Assembly (NCBI RefSeq): GCF_900774055.1
Contig: NZ_CAAGSW010000004.1
Span: forward strand, 353,967-417,966
Reading direction: 5' to 3'
Length of the DNA: 64,000 bases
DNA from: Methanococcoides sp. AM1
GTDB lineage: Archaea > Halobacteriota > Methanosarcinia > Methanosarcinales > Methanosarcinaceae
Shown here: positions 28,423 to 37,762 of the stretch, piece by piece
Numbering within the stretch: the first letter of the stretch is position 1
Layout: each line of letters starts with the position of its first letter
Made by a program: the position numbers and the translations under genes
Notes under the pieces: generated by a model
Databases searched by the model: none
What the model was told of the DNA's origin: nothing
What the model saw: the letters and a program-made list of their open reading frames with translations, nothing else

Positions 28423-28436
28423 TTTGAGCTACCCCA

Positions 28437-28679
28437 TCAGGATATTTTCAAAAGCGCTTCATCCTTGCCAGGCACGCCTATAAAAGCGATCTCACCATCG
28501 ATTATAGTTGTTGGAACAGACATGATCGAATACTTTTCCGAGAGTTCGTCGCCCTCCGGAGTATCATAATCTACCTCTTCATAATCAAAATCATGTTCAG
28601 ATCTAAGATCATTCCAGAACTTTCTAGCAGCAGGACAAACATGACACCACGAAGCATGAATAAGAGTTACTTTTACCAT
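28437..28679 (-). CDS. thioredoxin/glutaredoxin-like protein
   Basis: This 80-residue protein has the redox motif CHVC near residues 12-15 and the cis-proline segment SVPTTII near 54, so it has a complete small thioredoxin fold. It probably passes electrons from the adjacent thioredoxin reductase to targets. CCAGGGGAGG before the ATG supports the start. It forms a two-gene unit with trxB. Confidence 0.88.
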   Translation of the reverse strand: MVKVTLIHASWCHVCPAARKFWNDLRSEHDFDYEEVDYDTPEGDELSEKYSIMSVPTTIIDGEIAFIGVPGKDEALLKIS

Positions 28680-28787
28680 AAACTACCTCCCCTGGTTTGT
28701 TAAACAACAGAATATAATATGTAACTCATCTTTTAAAAATACACACTAAAAAGGATAAATAAAAAGGCTTGCAAACCATTCCCATCC

Positions 28788-29738
28788 TTACTGAACATTA
28801 AGCCAGATCGGATCGAGCTGTCCGGAATATCGTCCACCGGCATATTCGAAAACGACCATTGGTTCTTCTATGGCAACCCAACCCGGAATAGACGGAGTGA
28901 TGCTCCAGGTCTTTTTGACAGTCTCACCCGGACCAATGCTTCCAAATGATAATGCAGGTTTTTTCACTTTAACAGTTCCCGGAAAATTGGCAATGACTGT
29001 TAAATTATCATATGGTTGCTGCGAAAAGTTCTTGACCCATATATCCACTGCTGCCTTCGAACCTGCAGAATACTGGAGAGCAGGTACGAATTTAATGAAC
29101 TGTGCAAGAGCTTCTTTTTCCACCGGTACAGCAGTTGAAATGTCTACTACTGGAGTACCAGCACCCCCGGACTTATCCTTCTTGCTCAGGATAATTCCTA
29201 GAACCAACACAGCAACTGTTACTCCTGAAATTAGAGGAATATTATTAATAATAGGATCAAGCGGTGTAGCGGGAACTTCAACATTTTCAAGCGTTTCAGA
29301 AGAAGATATCGGTCCATCAAGATTTACTTTTGTAATGGTCCAGAGAGCACCAACTTTCTGAACCCTGAAGTATATAAGCTTCTCTTCCGTGCCAGCAGCT
29401 TTATTCCTTTCAAAAAGCGTAACATCACATACTGCAGTTGTATAACCAACGTCCCCATCAACTACAGTGTCCTTCAGTTCGAACTGCTCTATAGAACCTA
29501 CAATAATGTCCTTATTCTTGAACTTGATCTCCAGTGTAGCAGGTACAAGGAAATCTTTCCCTTCATAATAAGAAAATGCGGTGCCAACATCACCCTCATT
29601 GAACGAGGTAAGGAATGAAGTAACGGTTTCATTTACCGCTTCATCACCACCTGAACCGAGGCATCCACTACCCACAACAAGTAGCAGAGCCATGCACATT
29701 AATATACAGAATAACGTATTTTCCAAAACTACCACCAT
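28788..29738 (-). CDS. archaeal lipoprotein with NTF2-like and CARDB-like domains
   Basis: This 316-residue exported protein has a signal peptide with a lipobox-like LVVGSGC near residue 26, so the mature protein is probably lipid-anchored. Residues 30-150 resemble an NTF2-like accumulation domain (ETVTSFLTSFNEGDVGTAFSYYEG). A hydrophobic helix at about 168-184 is followed by KKDKS. The C-terminal 110 residues look like an Ig-like CARDB domain (YSAGSKAAVDIWVKNFSQQPYDNLTV). It lies just downstream of the archaellin genes on the same strand. A surface role is likely but unspecified. Confidence 0.7.
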   Translation of the reverse strand: MVVVLENTLFCILMCMALLLVVGSGCLGSGGDEAVNETVTSFLTSFNEGDVGTAFSYYEGKDFLVPATLEIKFKNKDIIVGSIEQFELKDTVVDGDVGYTTAVCDVTLFERNKAAGTEEKLIYFRVQKVGALWTITKVNLDGPISSSETLENVEVPATPLDPIINNIPLISGVTVAVLVLGIILSKKDKSGGAGTPVVDISTAVPVEKEALAQFIKFVPALQYSAGSKAAVDIWVKNFSQQPYDNLTVIANFPGTVKVKKPALSFGSIGPGETVKKTWSITPSIPGWVAIEEPMVVFEYAGGRYSGQLDPIWLNVQ

Positions 29739-29897
29739 ATGAAAATGACTATTAGATCATCCATGCACTTTTTAGTATGCACATAACTCGATACAATGCC
29801 ATCACGTTATTTTAATTTACTAACCGGAGGCTAATATAATGGAACAAGTATAAAATAATAACTACAAAAAATATAAATTTTAAATTAAATATTTAAA

Positions 29898-29928
29898 AAA
29901 AAGAATAAGGTGAATTAATTCACCTTAT
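29898..29928 (-). terminator. intrinsic terminator behind the archaellin gene
   Basis: A perfect 24-base palindrome (arms ATAAGGTGAATT and AATTCACCTTAT, 29905-29928) overlaps the archaellin stop codon. It is followed on the minus strand by a run of about eight T. This is the layout of a U-tract terminator and would isolate the archaellin genes from the lipoprotein gene. Confidence 0.7.
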
Positions 29929-30698
29929 GGGTAGAGACCAATGTTTGTGTCTACACCGAAGGATGGTGCAGTGAATCCAGCAGTTGTTGATGAACCTGCT
30001 TCAGGTGTCATGAGTATGCTGAGTTGTGCTCTTGGCTCGATTGTAAGACCTGAGTCTTTAAGCTCTGTTACAGTTATATCGCCAACAACTGTGTTACTGG
30101 CTGCACCAGTTGATGAAGTGGCTATGTAGATTGTAACAAGATCTCCCTGATTCATGATTGGACTGGCCTGTGAGAATGACTCATCTTCATCTCTTATTTT
30201 CTCAACAGCGAAGAAGTAATTACAGTTGTCGCCACCGGTTTCATTAGTACTTGCTGACAGTAAGTTAATCAGATTTAAGGTAGCATTAGTCTCTGAGAAA
30301 CTGGTCATGGTAGCACCATATGTTTTATCGTTACCAGCATAAACCAGATCATTCGTATTCACGCCATCAGTTATAGTGATGACAACCTGATTAAGATCTA
30401 TGTCAGAACTACCAATGTTGAGTGCTACTTTGAGCTTAAGAAGATCAGCAGAGTCAGACAGGTTGGTACCATCACTGGACCTTACACCTTCAATGCTCTT
30501 GACCATCATGTTGGATGATACTTCCTGAGCAGCTTGCTGGCCAGTTGATGATGCTCTTTCCTGAAGAACACCGGATGTCTGGATCAATACCGCGGCAGCT
30601 ACAGCAGCTACCAATACCATTGCGATGAAGATAATAAGTGTACCGATACCTACCTGTGCACTCTCATCTTTTTTCATCAAATATCTGTTTGCTTTCAT
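29925..30698 (-). CDS. flaB: archaellin (flagellin FlaB family)
   Basis: This 257-residue structural subunit of the archaellum filament has a short basic class III leader ([15 protein letters not shown]) followed by the conserved [20 protein letters not shown] helix that forms the filament core. The rest is a beta-rich surface domain with repeated Asn-x-Ser/Thr sites (for example NLS, NAT) that could be N-glycosylated. It follows a paralogue by 41 bases on the same strand. The other archaellum genes (flaHIJ etc.) are not in the window. Confidence 0.92.
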   Translation of the reverse strand: MKANRYLMKKDESAQVGIGTLIIFIAMVLVAAVAAAVLIQTSGVLQERASSTGQQAAQEVSSNMMVKSIEGVRSSDGTNLSDSADLLKLKVALNIGSSDIDLNQVVITITDGVNTNDLVYAGNDKTYGATMTSFSETNATLNLINLLSASTNETGGDNCNYFFAVEKIRDEDESFSQASPIMNQGDLVTIYIATSSTGAASNTVVGDITVTELKDSGLTIEPRAQLSILMTPEAGSSTTAGFTAPSFGVDTNIGLYP

Positions 30699-30739
30699 TT
30701 ATTCATCTCCTCATAGAGTTAAATTAGATCATTGGGATT

Positions 30740-31525
30740 TTATCTTATCATGTATTTTTCATTCACGTTCAGAGTTGGGATCATAAACGTGGAGATCGTC
30801 TGGGATCCTTTTTCCGGAGTTATCTGAATATCCACGGTTGTCCTTGAATTAAGGGTCAATCCTGAATCTTTCAGACTTGTACCGGGCGCTGTGGCGTTGA
30901 AATCACCGAGATATGTATAATTTACTGCATCAGAACTGGCAGTTCCAATGTAGATGATAGCAATATCTCCTGAGTTCAGCACAGGCGTTGAGGCAGCTAA
31001 GGAATTGTCCTCATCCCTCATTCTTTCTACAGTGAAGAAGGACGCAACGTTTGGTCCTGCAACCTCATGAGTGTTATTAAGCAATGCTGTAAGGTCACCG
31101 GTTTTTACATCGCCGGTAAAACCATCCATTTCACTACCGTATAACATAGTATTACTTCCATAGACCAGATCATTGGTGACCTGACCATCTGAGATCGTAA
31201 TAATGAGAGTGCTAAGATCAACTTCGCTAGTGCCAACATTTAAACCCATTTTCATCTTGAGCAGGTCAATGGAATCGGACATGTTCGACCCAGTGTCCTT
31301 TGCCCTAATACCTTCAATACCTATAATTTCCAGAGTTGAAGATATTTCCTCAGCCGCTTGAATCCCAGTAGACTGTGCCTTTTGCTGAAGTACACCAGAG
31401 GTCTGGATGAGTACACCGGCAGCCACAGAAGCTACCAGGATCATGGAGAGGAAGATAATAAGGGTTCCAATACCAACCTGTCCGCAGGAATCTTTTCTTA
31501 TAAACATAAACTTTCCAGATTTCAT
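30740..31525 (-). CDS. flaB: archaellin (flagellin FlaB family), paralogue
   Basis: This 261-residue archaellin has a class III leader (KSGKFMFIRKDSCGQ) and the core helix [24 protein letters not shown]. It shares the layout of the downstream paralogue (GIEGIRAKD and LLKMKMGLNVGTSEVDL blocks) but differs widely in the outer domain. It carries possible N-glycosylation sites (NMS, NNT, NYT). It is the first gene of the pair, and an AT-rich promoter region (31530-31760) lies between it and a divergent membrane-protein gene. Confidence 0.92.
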   Translation of the reverse strand: MKSGKFMFIRKDSCGQVGIGTLIIFLSMILVASVAAGVLIQTSGVLQQKAQSTGIQAAEEISSTLEIIGIEGIRAKDTGSNMSDSIDLLKMKMGLNVGTSEVDLSTLIITISDGQVTNDLVYGSNTMLYGSEMDGFTGDVKTGDLTALLNNTHEVAGPNVASFFTVERMRDEDNSLAASTPVLNSGDIAIIYIGTASSDAVNYTYLGDFNATAPGTSLKDSGLTLNSRTTVDIQITPEKGSQTISTFMIPTLNVNEKYMIR

Positions 31526-31767
31526 ATTGGCTCTCCAAATTACGAGTTGTGGGTTGGTATCAAATACTCAATAACATAATTATTCGGATTTCATTCCAAA
31601 CAAACAATGCTATATAGTACTTCAAGATATTATTATCATAATGAGTATGAGATATTTAGTATATATACTCTCCGGTTGGAAATTTCAAACAAAGACCATA
31701 TCCATATTAAACATAATGAATATATTCATTTTAAAAAGTTATTATTTAGTTAAGGAAGAGGAATAGG

Positions 31768-32556
31768 ATGAGTGCTGGACTGCTTCTAAACATAACGATC
31801 TGCTTTGCTATTGCAATTGTATCTTTGACATTTGCAGCAGTGATCACAAAAAACAAGCCATTGTGGAACGATAGAACAAAACCCTCGCTCAGAGCATTGA
31901 TATCGCTATGGTCACTTGTGGCGATAACATATTTACTCACAGCATTTCGCATGATAGCTGCTTACACAAACAATACAGAACTTGATATGTCTGTGTACTA
32001 TATAGCAGCAATACCCTTCGCATTTATTTCTGTGCCATTAGTATATATTTTAATATATATACTAACAGGTAATAAAAGGACAAGCAGATATACAGGATTG
32101 GTTTTTTTCATCTTTGGAATAGCATACCTAATGTTGCTATTCAGGCAGGGAGCAATGGAACCACAGGTTTCATACTGGTCATCCCTCATTAATATAAATA
32201 GCGATATTGCCATCAATATATACCTTACAGGATTGTTCATACTACCAACTGCTATGATATTAGGGATAATGGCATTGATATTCCTCAGGAAGGTTTCAAA
32301 GAAGCAACTCTATCATACAACACTCTTACTTGTATCGATATCCTTTGTAATCGATTTCATGCTTATAGACATGATCACGAACATCGATGTCATGCAACTT
32401 GTTGCAAGGATATTCGTCCTGATCGGAACGATCCTAGCATATCTTTCCTATTTCCCCCCACTTACACTGCAGGAAAGGCTTGGGATCGAAGAAAAACACT
32501 ACGAACCCTACGATGAAATGGACGAGTTTGATCCTGAGGTAGATGTAAATGCCTGA
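31768..32556 (+). CDS. multi-span membrane protein of unknown function
   Basis: This 262-residue protein has seven predicted membrane helices and a short acidic cytoplasmic tail (EEKHYEPYDEMDEFDPE). AGGAAGAGGAATAGG precedes the ATG. The stop overlaps the start of a winged-helix-like gene by eight bases, so the two are translationally coupled and probably act together, for example as a membrane sensor with its regulator. It is divergent from the archaellin genes. I do not recognise a named family. Confidence 0.75.
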   Translation: MSAGLLLNITICFAIAIVSLTFAAVITKNKPLWNDRTKPSLRALISLWSLVAITYLLTAFRMIAAYTNNTELDMSVYYIAAIPFAFISVPLVYILIYILTGNKRTSRYTGLVFFIFGIAYLMLLFRQGAMEPQVSYWSSLININSDIAINIYLTGLFILPTAMILGIMALIFLRKVSKKQLYHTTLLLVSISFVIDFMLIDMITNIDVMQLVARIFVLIGTILAYLSYFPPLTLQERLGIEEKHYEPYDEMDEFDPEVDVNA

Positions 32557-32911
32557 CAAGATCAATTTGGATTTTGAGAAAGAAGTTGCTGAGTTTTACC
32601 AGTCCCTTGGCATCAACCAGGGACCAGGAGATATTCAGTATCGCATTATACTGCTGGTACTAAAGAAGAATGAAGGAAAGATAACAGAATTCTCACAGAT
32701 CAGAAAATATACGGACCAGGTTGCAGATCGTGGAAGTATTGGGAGCAAGATGAAAACTGTTTTCCAGATTGAAGGCCTTGCTGAAAAAGTACAGCGTGGG
32801 GGGTACATCATTACAGACAAGGGACTTATAGCTGCAAACTTTTTAAAGGAAACTTCGGTGTTCTACAAAAGGACAAAGACGATGCAGACAATGCTTGAAC
32901 GTCTCCCCTAA
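32549..32911 (+). CDS. winged-helix-like protein coupled to a membrane protein
   Basis: This 120-residue protein has an N-terminal helical part followed by a likely winged helix: YRIILLVLKKNEGKITEFSQIRKYT, then a wing-like VQRGGYIITDKGLIAANFL. It ends in a helix with basic residues (YKRTKTMQTMLERLP). It overlaps the membrane-protein gene by eight bases. It could be a DNA-binding regulator near the divergent archaellin genes and the trp operon, but no target is shown. Confidence 0.65.
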   Translation: MPDKINLDFEKEVAEFYQSLGINQGPGDIQYRIILLVLKKNEGKITEFSQIRKYTDQVADRGSIGSKMKTVFQIEGLAEKVQRGGYIITDKGLIAANFLKETSVFYKRTKTMQTMLERLP

Positions 32912-32935
32912 TCCGCAAAACGTATATACCATTAA

Positions 32936-32971
32936 ACTTATGTACAACAATGAGCATTGTTGTACATAAGT
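32936..32971 (+). promoter_or_regulatory. trp operon promoter/operator: long perfect dyad
   Basis: A 36-base perfect dyad (17-base arms ACTTATGTACAACAATG and its complement, two-base centre AG) lies between a TATA box (TATATA, about 32923-32928) and the trpC ATG at 32979. Each arm contains TGTACA, the core of the TRP box bound by the archaeal tryptophan repressor TrpY in Methanothermobacter. The dyad would cover the transcription start, so it is a good repressor site. A leader hairpin is the alternative. Confidence 0.7.
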
Positions 32972-32978
32972 GGTTATT

Positions 32979-33782
32979 ATGCATTCTGCAATACATGAAA
33001 TTATCAATTCAACTGAAAATAGGGTCAAAGAGCTCTATAAGATCAAGAATAATGAAGCTGTAATGGAGAGTTTCACACCAGATACACAAAAGATAATCGA
33101 ATCGATATTATCGAAAAAACAGAAAGGTAAAGCTCCGATCATTTCTGAAGTAAAGCCAGCTTCCCCTTCAATGAAAATAAGAGATATAGATCCAACAGAA
33201 GCAAAAAGAATAGCCACTGAAATGGAAAAAGCAGGTGCTGTTGCGATATCGGTTCTGACTGAACCTGAATTTTTTAATGGATCTACCGATAACCTAACAG
33301 CTGTAAAGGAAAATATATCATTACCAGTCCTCAGAAAGGACTTTATAATTGATAAGATCCAGTTCGACGAGGTTAAAAGTGACCTTATACTGCTTATCGC
33401 AGGACTTCTAAATGAAAAACTTGAAGATTTTATCCTATATGCACGTTCAAAGGGGTTCGAGCCTCTCGTAGAAGTGCACAATAAAGAGGAACTGCTCAAT
33501 GCGCTTGATACCTCAGCAAAGATCATTGGGATTAACAACAGGAACCTTACAACAATGCAAGTGGACATTGCAACAACAGAAGAACTTGTACCGATAATAA
33601 AGGAACACGATCGCATAAACGGTACTGAACATCTCATCATAAGTGAAAGCGGGGTTTATACTGCAAATGATGTCAGAAGGATGATTTCAGCTGGTGCCGA
33701 TGCGATACTTATTGGAACATCCATCGTGAAAAATGACGATATTTACAGCAAGACAAAAGAGCTTGTTGATGCTCTTGAATAA
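32979..33782 (+). CDS. trpC: indole-3-glycerol-phosphate synthase
   Basis: This 267-residue TIM-barrel enzyme makes indole-3-glycerol phosphate from CdRP in tryptophan synthesis. Family motifs are PIISEVKPASPS (catalytic Lys), VLTEPEFFNGS, LRKDFIID (catalytic Lys), GINNRNLTTM and SESGV. The ATG at 32979 is chosen over a GTG at 32970, which lies inside the operator dyad. It is the first gene of trpCBA. trpF, trpD, trpE and trpG are not in this cluster. Confidence 0.93.
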   Translation: MHSAIHEIINSTENRVKELYKIKNNEAVMESFTPDTQKIIESILSKKQKGKAPIISEVKPASPSMKIRDIDPTEAKRIATEMEKAGAVAISVLTEPEFFNGSTDNLTAVKENISLPVLRKDFIIDKIQFDEVKSDLILLIAGLLNEKLEDFILYARSKGFEPLVEVHNKEELLNALDTSAKIIGINNRNLTTMQVDIATTEELVPIIKEHDRINGTEHLIISESGVYTANDVRRMISAGADAILIGTSIVKNDDIYSKTKELVDALE

Positions 33783-33814
33783 AATATAATTGATGATGAT
33801 AAGGAGGAAATGAT

Positions 33815-34999
33815 ATGAGTGGACCAAAGTATGGCAAGTATGGAGGACAATTTGTCCCTGAGATACTTATGCCTGCACTTGAGGAACTTGAGGAAGGATA
33901 TGAACGATACAAAAACGATCCGGAATTCCTGAAGGAACTGGATTATTACCTCAAGGACTTTGCCGGACGTGAGACTCCGTTATACTATGCAAAGAACATG
34001 AGCAAGAAGTACGGTGTAAAGATCTACCTGAAAAGAGAGGATCTCGTACATGGTGGCGCACACAAGCTGAACAATACCATCGGCCAGGCCCTGCTTGCAA
34101 AATACATGGGAAAAACAAGACTTGTAGCTGAGACAGGTGCAGGCCAGCATGGGACCGCAACAGCCATGGCAGGCACGAACATGGGATTCCAGACCCACGT
34201 TTATATGGGAGCAAAGGACACCATCAGACAGAGAATGAATGTCTACCGGATGGAGCTTATGGGAGCAGAGGTACACCCTGTAGAATCCGGTTCAAAGACG
34301 CTCAAAGATGCAATTAATGAAGCTCTACGGGACTGGGTCTCAAATGTTGAGAATACACATTACCTTATAGGTTCTGTAGTGGGACCACACCCATACCCAA
34401 TGATGGTAAGGGATTTCCAGAGTGTTATAGGAAATGAGGTCAAACAGCAGATCATGGAGAAGGAAGGGCGATTCCCTGATTCCATTGTGGCCTGCACAGG
34501 CGGTGGCAGTAATGCCATGGGAATCTTCCATACATTTATTGAAGAAAAGGAAGTGAAGCTCGTTGCTGTGGAAGCCGGAGGCAGCGGGATGAAACAGACA
34601 GAAGGAGCTGCACTCCACTCCGCATCACTGTCGGTGGGAGAAGATGGAGTTCTTCAGGGAGCTCGCACCCGGATCCTGCAGGACAAGCACGGGCAGATCC
34701 TGGAATCAAGTTCTGTTTCTGCCGGACTGGATTATTCCGGAGTTGGGCCGGAACTGGCATATCTTGCAGATATTGGCAGGCTTACACCTCGCGTTGCAAA
34801 TGATGAGATGGCACTCAATGCATTCCACGAGCTGAGCCTTATGGAAGGCATCATACCTGCACTGGAATCCTCACACGCGGTTGCCCACGTCATGGAAGCA
34901 GCAGAGTCAGGAGAGCTTGGTGAACTTGTGGTCATCAACCTTTCAGGAAGAGGAGACAAAGACCTTGAAGCCGTTCGAAAGATCGACAGGGGTGAGTAA
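33815..34999 (+). CDS. trpB: tryptophan synthase beta chain
   Basis: This 394-residue PLP enzyme condenses indole with serine. The family N-terminus [21 protein letters not shown], the PLP-lysine segment [22 protein letters not shown] and [10 protein letters not shown] are all present. Its length fits TrpB1, the form that pairs with TrpA. AAGGAGGAAATG precedes the ATG. It lies 32 bases after trpC and one base before trpA. Confidence 0.96.
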   Translation: MSGPKYGKYGGQFVPEILMPALEELEEGYERYKNDPEFLKELDYYLKDFAGRETPLYYAKNMSKKYGVKIYLKREDLVHGGAHKLNNTIGQALLAKYMGKTRLVAETGAGQHGTATAMAGTNMGFQTHVYMGAKDTIRQRMNVYRMELMGAEVHPVESGSKTLKDAINEALRDWVSNVENTHYLIGSVVGPHPYPMMVRDFQSVIGNEVKQQIMEKEGRFPDSIVACTGGGSNAMGIFHTFIEEKEVKLVAVEAGGSGMKQTEGAALHSASLSVGEDGVLQGARTRILQDKHGQILESSSVSAGLDYSGVGPELAYLADIGRLTPRVANDEMALNAFHELSLMEGIIPALESSHAVAHVMEAAESGELGELVVINLSGRGDKDLEAVRKIDRGE

Positions 35000-35000
35000 A

Positions 35001-35777
35001 ATGCAATTATCTACTAAATTCAATGAGCTTAGTTCTAAGAACGAAGCTGCCCTACTGGCATATGTTTGCGCAGGAGATCCGAATATTGAGGCAACACCCG
35101 CGATCGTTGATTCACTTATAAAGGGCGGCGCAGACATTATCGAACTTGGATTACCTTTTTCAGACCCTGTTGCAGACGGACCAACAATACAGGAAGCATC
35201 CGAAAGAGCACTCGTAGCCGGAATGAACCCCGACAGATATTTTGAGCTCGTCGCATCTCTTGATGTTGATGTACCTCTTGTCTGCATGACCTACTATAAC
35301 CTGATATTCCAGCGAGGTCTTGACAAATTCGTGGCCGATTGTGTAAATTCCGGAATTCGCGGACTTATAGTACCAGACCTACCTGCAGAGGAAAGTGAAG
35401 ATCTTGCAGCATCATGTTCAACTAACGGCGTAGACCTGATCTTCCTGATAGCACCTGTCACCACAGATGAAAGAATAAAGATGATACTAGGGAAAAGTTC
35501 CGGGTTTGTTTACATTGTTTCAAGGCTTGGAGTTACAGGCGCACGTTCAGAGGTCACCGATGCTACTGCACAGATACTTTCCAGGGTGAAGACCGATATA
35601 CCAAAAGCTGTCGGATTTGGGATCTCGAACGGAGAACAGGCTTCAAAAGTTGTTGCAGCAGGAGCGGACGGTATCATCGTGGGATCCGCTTTCGTGGACA
35701 TCGTTGCATCAGGAAACAATGTTAACAAACGCCTTGAAGAGCTTGCAAGCGATATTAAAGGAGGATGCAAAGTCTGA
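35001..35777 (+). CDS. trpA: tryptophan synthase alpha chain
   Basis: This 258-residue TIM-barrel subunit cleaves indole-3-glycerol phosphate and channels indole to TrpB. Conserved features are ELGLPFSDPVADGPTIQ (catalytic Glu/Asp region), YYNLIFQRG, LIVPDLPAEES and GFGISNGEQ. The ATG at 35001 follows the trpB stop by one base, with GGGGTGAG upstream. It ends the trp operon, before a hairpin with T-run. Confidence 0.95.
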   Translation: MQLSTKFNELSSKNEAALLAYVCAGDPNIEATPAIVDSLIKGGADIIELGLPFSDPVADGPTIQEASERALVAGMNPDRYFELVASLDVDVPLVCMTYYNLIFQRGLDKFVADCVNSGIRGLIVPDLPAEESEDLAASCSTNGVDLIFLIAPVTTDERIKMILGKSSGFVYIVSRLGVTGARSEVTDATAQILSRVKTDIPKAVGFGISNGEQASKVVAAGADGIIVGSAFVDIVASGNNVNKRLEELASDIKGGCKV

Positions 35778-35852
35778 GAAATAATAAAATTTGGTTAATA
35801 TACCATAGTAGAATTCAACGCTAAATAAAAATAAATGCAAAAAGTAACAAAG

Positions 35853-35886
35853 AAGGTCCTTGATAAATTCAAAGACCTTTTTTTGT
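35853..35886 (+). terminator. trp operon terminator
   Basis: AAGGTCCTTGA and TCAAAGACCTT form an 11-base stem with one mismatch and a five-base loop, followed directly by a T-run. It lies between the convergent trpA and ftsY genes and fits a U-tract terminator for the trp operon. Confidence 0.7.
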
Positions 35887-35921
35887 TAAGATTTTTTAAG
35901 ATATCTTTTTGTGGGATCTTT

Positions 35922-37061
35922 TCATTCGAACAACTGATCCACAAACCATTGCGGATCGAACTTTCTAAGATCATCATATCCCTGACCCATTCCGAGGAAC
36001 AGGATCGGTTTTCCAGTGATATATGCAATTGAGATCGCAGCGCCACCTTTTGAATCTGCATCTGTTTTCGTCAGTATGGACCCATCGATAGGGACAGCAG
36101 CGTTGAACTGCTCTGCACGCTCTACAGCATCGTTCCCTGCAACAGCCTCATCCACAAAGATGATAAGATCAGGAGTGCTCACACGACAGACCTTTTCAAG
36201 CTGTGCCATGAGATTCACATTGGTGTGCATCCTGCCTGCAGTATCAGAAAGAATGACATCCACATTGTGGGCCTTTGCATGCTGTACCGCATCATAGACA
36301 ACAGCTGCAGGATCGCCGCCTTCCTGATGTTTTATCAGCTTTACGCCAATTCGTTCTGCATGGATAGCGATCTGGTCAATAGCCCCTGCCCTGAAAGTGT
36401 CGCCTGCTGCAATGACAACAGAATATTTCATATCTTTCAGACGTTTTGCCATCTTGGAAATAGTGGTGGTCTTGCCGGTTCCGTTGATACCGATGAAAAC
36501 TATATGAACAGGCTTTTCAGCGTTCTTTATGTATTCATCAAGGTCGAAAACATTGGCAGACATTACATTGTAGATAGCGGTCCTTAGTGCCTGCTCCACA
36601 TGTTCACCAGTGTTGCTTCCGATCTTTTTACGGCTGCCCACAAGTTCTGCTTTAACAGCTTCGACAATAGCTTCAGCAACTGTAATTGCAATATCACTTT
36701 CCAGTAATGCCATCTCCAATTCCCAGAGAGAATCGCTGATATCATCTTCATCCAGTATGACTTCTCGTTCGAAAACAAGAGCCTTTGCTTTTTGGGTAAA
36801 CCCTATCTTCTGCTTGAATGATGATCTTGCTTCAGGCTGATCTGCAGGAGTAATTGAAGATTCAGGAGTAGCTGAAACTTCAGGAGAGGAAGTTTTTCCC
36901 TCAGGAATGACGGACTCTTCGATCGGTTCAGCAACCATCTCTTCAGATGGCGCTTCAACAGATTCTACCACCGGCTCTTCAAGATCAACCGCTTTCTCAT
37001 CGATCGTCTTTCCGATCGATTGTTTAAAATTACTAAGTTTATCCTTGAGTTTATTGAACAC
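35922..37061 (-). CDS. ftsY: signal recognition particle receptor FtsY
   Basis: This 379-residue SRP receptor GTPase docks SRP-ribosome complexes at the membrane. Residues 1-75 form an acidic, Glu/Pro-rich A-domain. The N domain follows at about 85-170. The NG GTPase has FIGINGTGKTTTISKMAKRL (G1), DTAGRMHTN (G3), TKTDADSKGG (G4) and a C-terminal GMGQGYDDLRKFDPQWFVD. The start is GTG at 37061 with AAGGATGAG upstream. It is the last gene of the L39e-L31e-eIF6-L18Ae-prefoldin-ftsY cluster typical of archaea. Confidence 0.95.
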   Translation of the reverse strand: MFNKLKDKLSNFKQSIGKTIDEKAVDLEEPVVESVEAPSEEMVAEPIEESVIPEGKTSSPEVSATPESSITPADQPEARSSFKQKIGFTQKAKALVFEREVILDEDDISDSLWELEMALLESDIAITVAEAIVEAVKAELVGSRKKIGSNTGEHVEQALRTAIYNVMSANVFDLDEYIKNAEKPVHIVFIGINGTGKTTTISKMAKRLKDMKYSVVIAAGDTFRAGAIDQIAIHAERIGVKLIKHQEGGDPAAVVYDAVQHAKAHNVDVILSDTAGRMHTNVNLMAQLEKVCRVSTPDLIIFVDEAVAGNDAVERAEQFNAAVPIDGSILTKTDADSKGGAAISIAYITGKPILFLGMGQGYDDLRKFDPQWFVDQLFE

Positions 37062-37119
37062 GCAAACTCATCCTTAAAGTAATAAAAATAAAAAGAGTAT
37101 CAGAACTTCATGAACAGGA

Positions 37120-37536
37120 TCACTGCGGACTTCTGTTACCAACCATAGATTCTATGGACTGGATACGCTGTCCGACCTGAGCAATTGATCCATTCAAGCG
37201 TTCAACTACCTTACTTAGCTCTTCTTTGCGCTGATTAAGGAGTTCCTTTGCTTCAGCAGGAGATTTCTCCACACTTATACCTGCACCAACACTAACAACG
37301 ACCTTCTCGACGTTAGCGACATTTGCATGTACGAATGCACCGCCTCCAAGAGGAAGCATCGTGTTGATACTGCCGGAAACTGCCTCAAGTTCCTCGAGAG
37401 TTCCTACTGCACGTGTGCACTCTTCGATGGACATCTGAACCATTCCCATCTGCTGCTGCAGGGATTCTGCCTGATTCTGGAGCCCGCGATGCTGAGATGC
37501 GAGATTTCTCACATCCTGCTCACTTACTTCTGACAT
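37120..37536 (-). CDS. pfdA: prefoldin alpha subunit
   Basis: This 138-residue prefoldin alpha subunit has two long coiled-coil helices (about 5-45 and 90-135) joined by a beta-hairpin region with MLPLGGGAFVHANV, the family signature. It forms the alpha2beta4 chaperone that captures unfolded proteins for the thermosome. The ATG at 37536 (MSEVSEQDV) is chosen. A GTG nine bases upstream would overlap the L18Ae stop. It lies between L18Ae and ftsY. Confidence 0.93.
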   Translation of the reverse strand: MSEVSEQDVRNLASQHRGLQNQAESLQQQMGMVQMSIEECTRAVGTLEELEAVSGSINTMLPLGGGAFVHANVANVEKVVVSVGAGISVEKSPAEAKELLNQRKEELSKVVERLNGSIAQVGQRIQSIESMVGNRSPQ

Positions 37537-37541
37537 GTGCT

Positions 37542-37718
37542 TCACGCCTCTACGATACTATCGATCTTGATCAATGATCTGTTAATACCATGTTTACTGC
37601 CGAAAGTGGAATACGTCTTTTCACGAGCGTTCTTCTCGTTCTGGCTCTCAACGGTCTTAGTAAAATTTTCCCAAGAATGACCTGCTTTGAATGTGCCTTT
37701 GACAACATAATTCTGCAT
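37542..37718 (-). CDS. rpl18a: ribosomal protein L18Ae (LX/L20A)
   Basis: This 58-residue ribosomal protein is easily missed because it is so short. The frame from the ATG at 37718 reads [13 protein letters not shown], then [19 protein letters not shown] and [19 protein letters not shown], which is the archaeal LX/L20A family. CAGGTGATTCC upstream gives a ribosome binding site. It lies six bases before the prefoldin ATG, in the conserved order eIF6, LX, prefoldin. Confidence 0.92.
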   Translation of the reverse strand: MQNYVVKGTFKAGHSWENFTKTVESQNEKNAREKTYSTFGSKHGINRSLIKIDSIVEA

Positions 37719-37762
37719 ACGGAATCACCTGTTTTATAAATTAAATTTTAACAATAATATGA

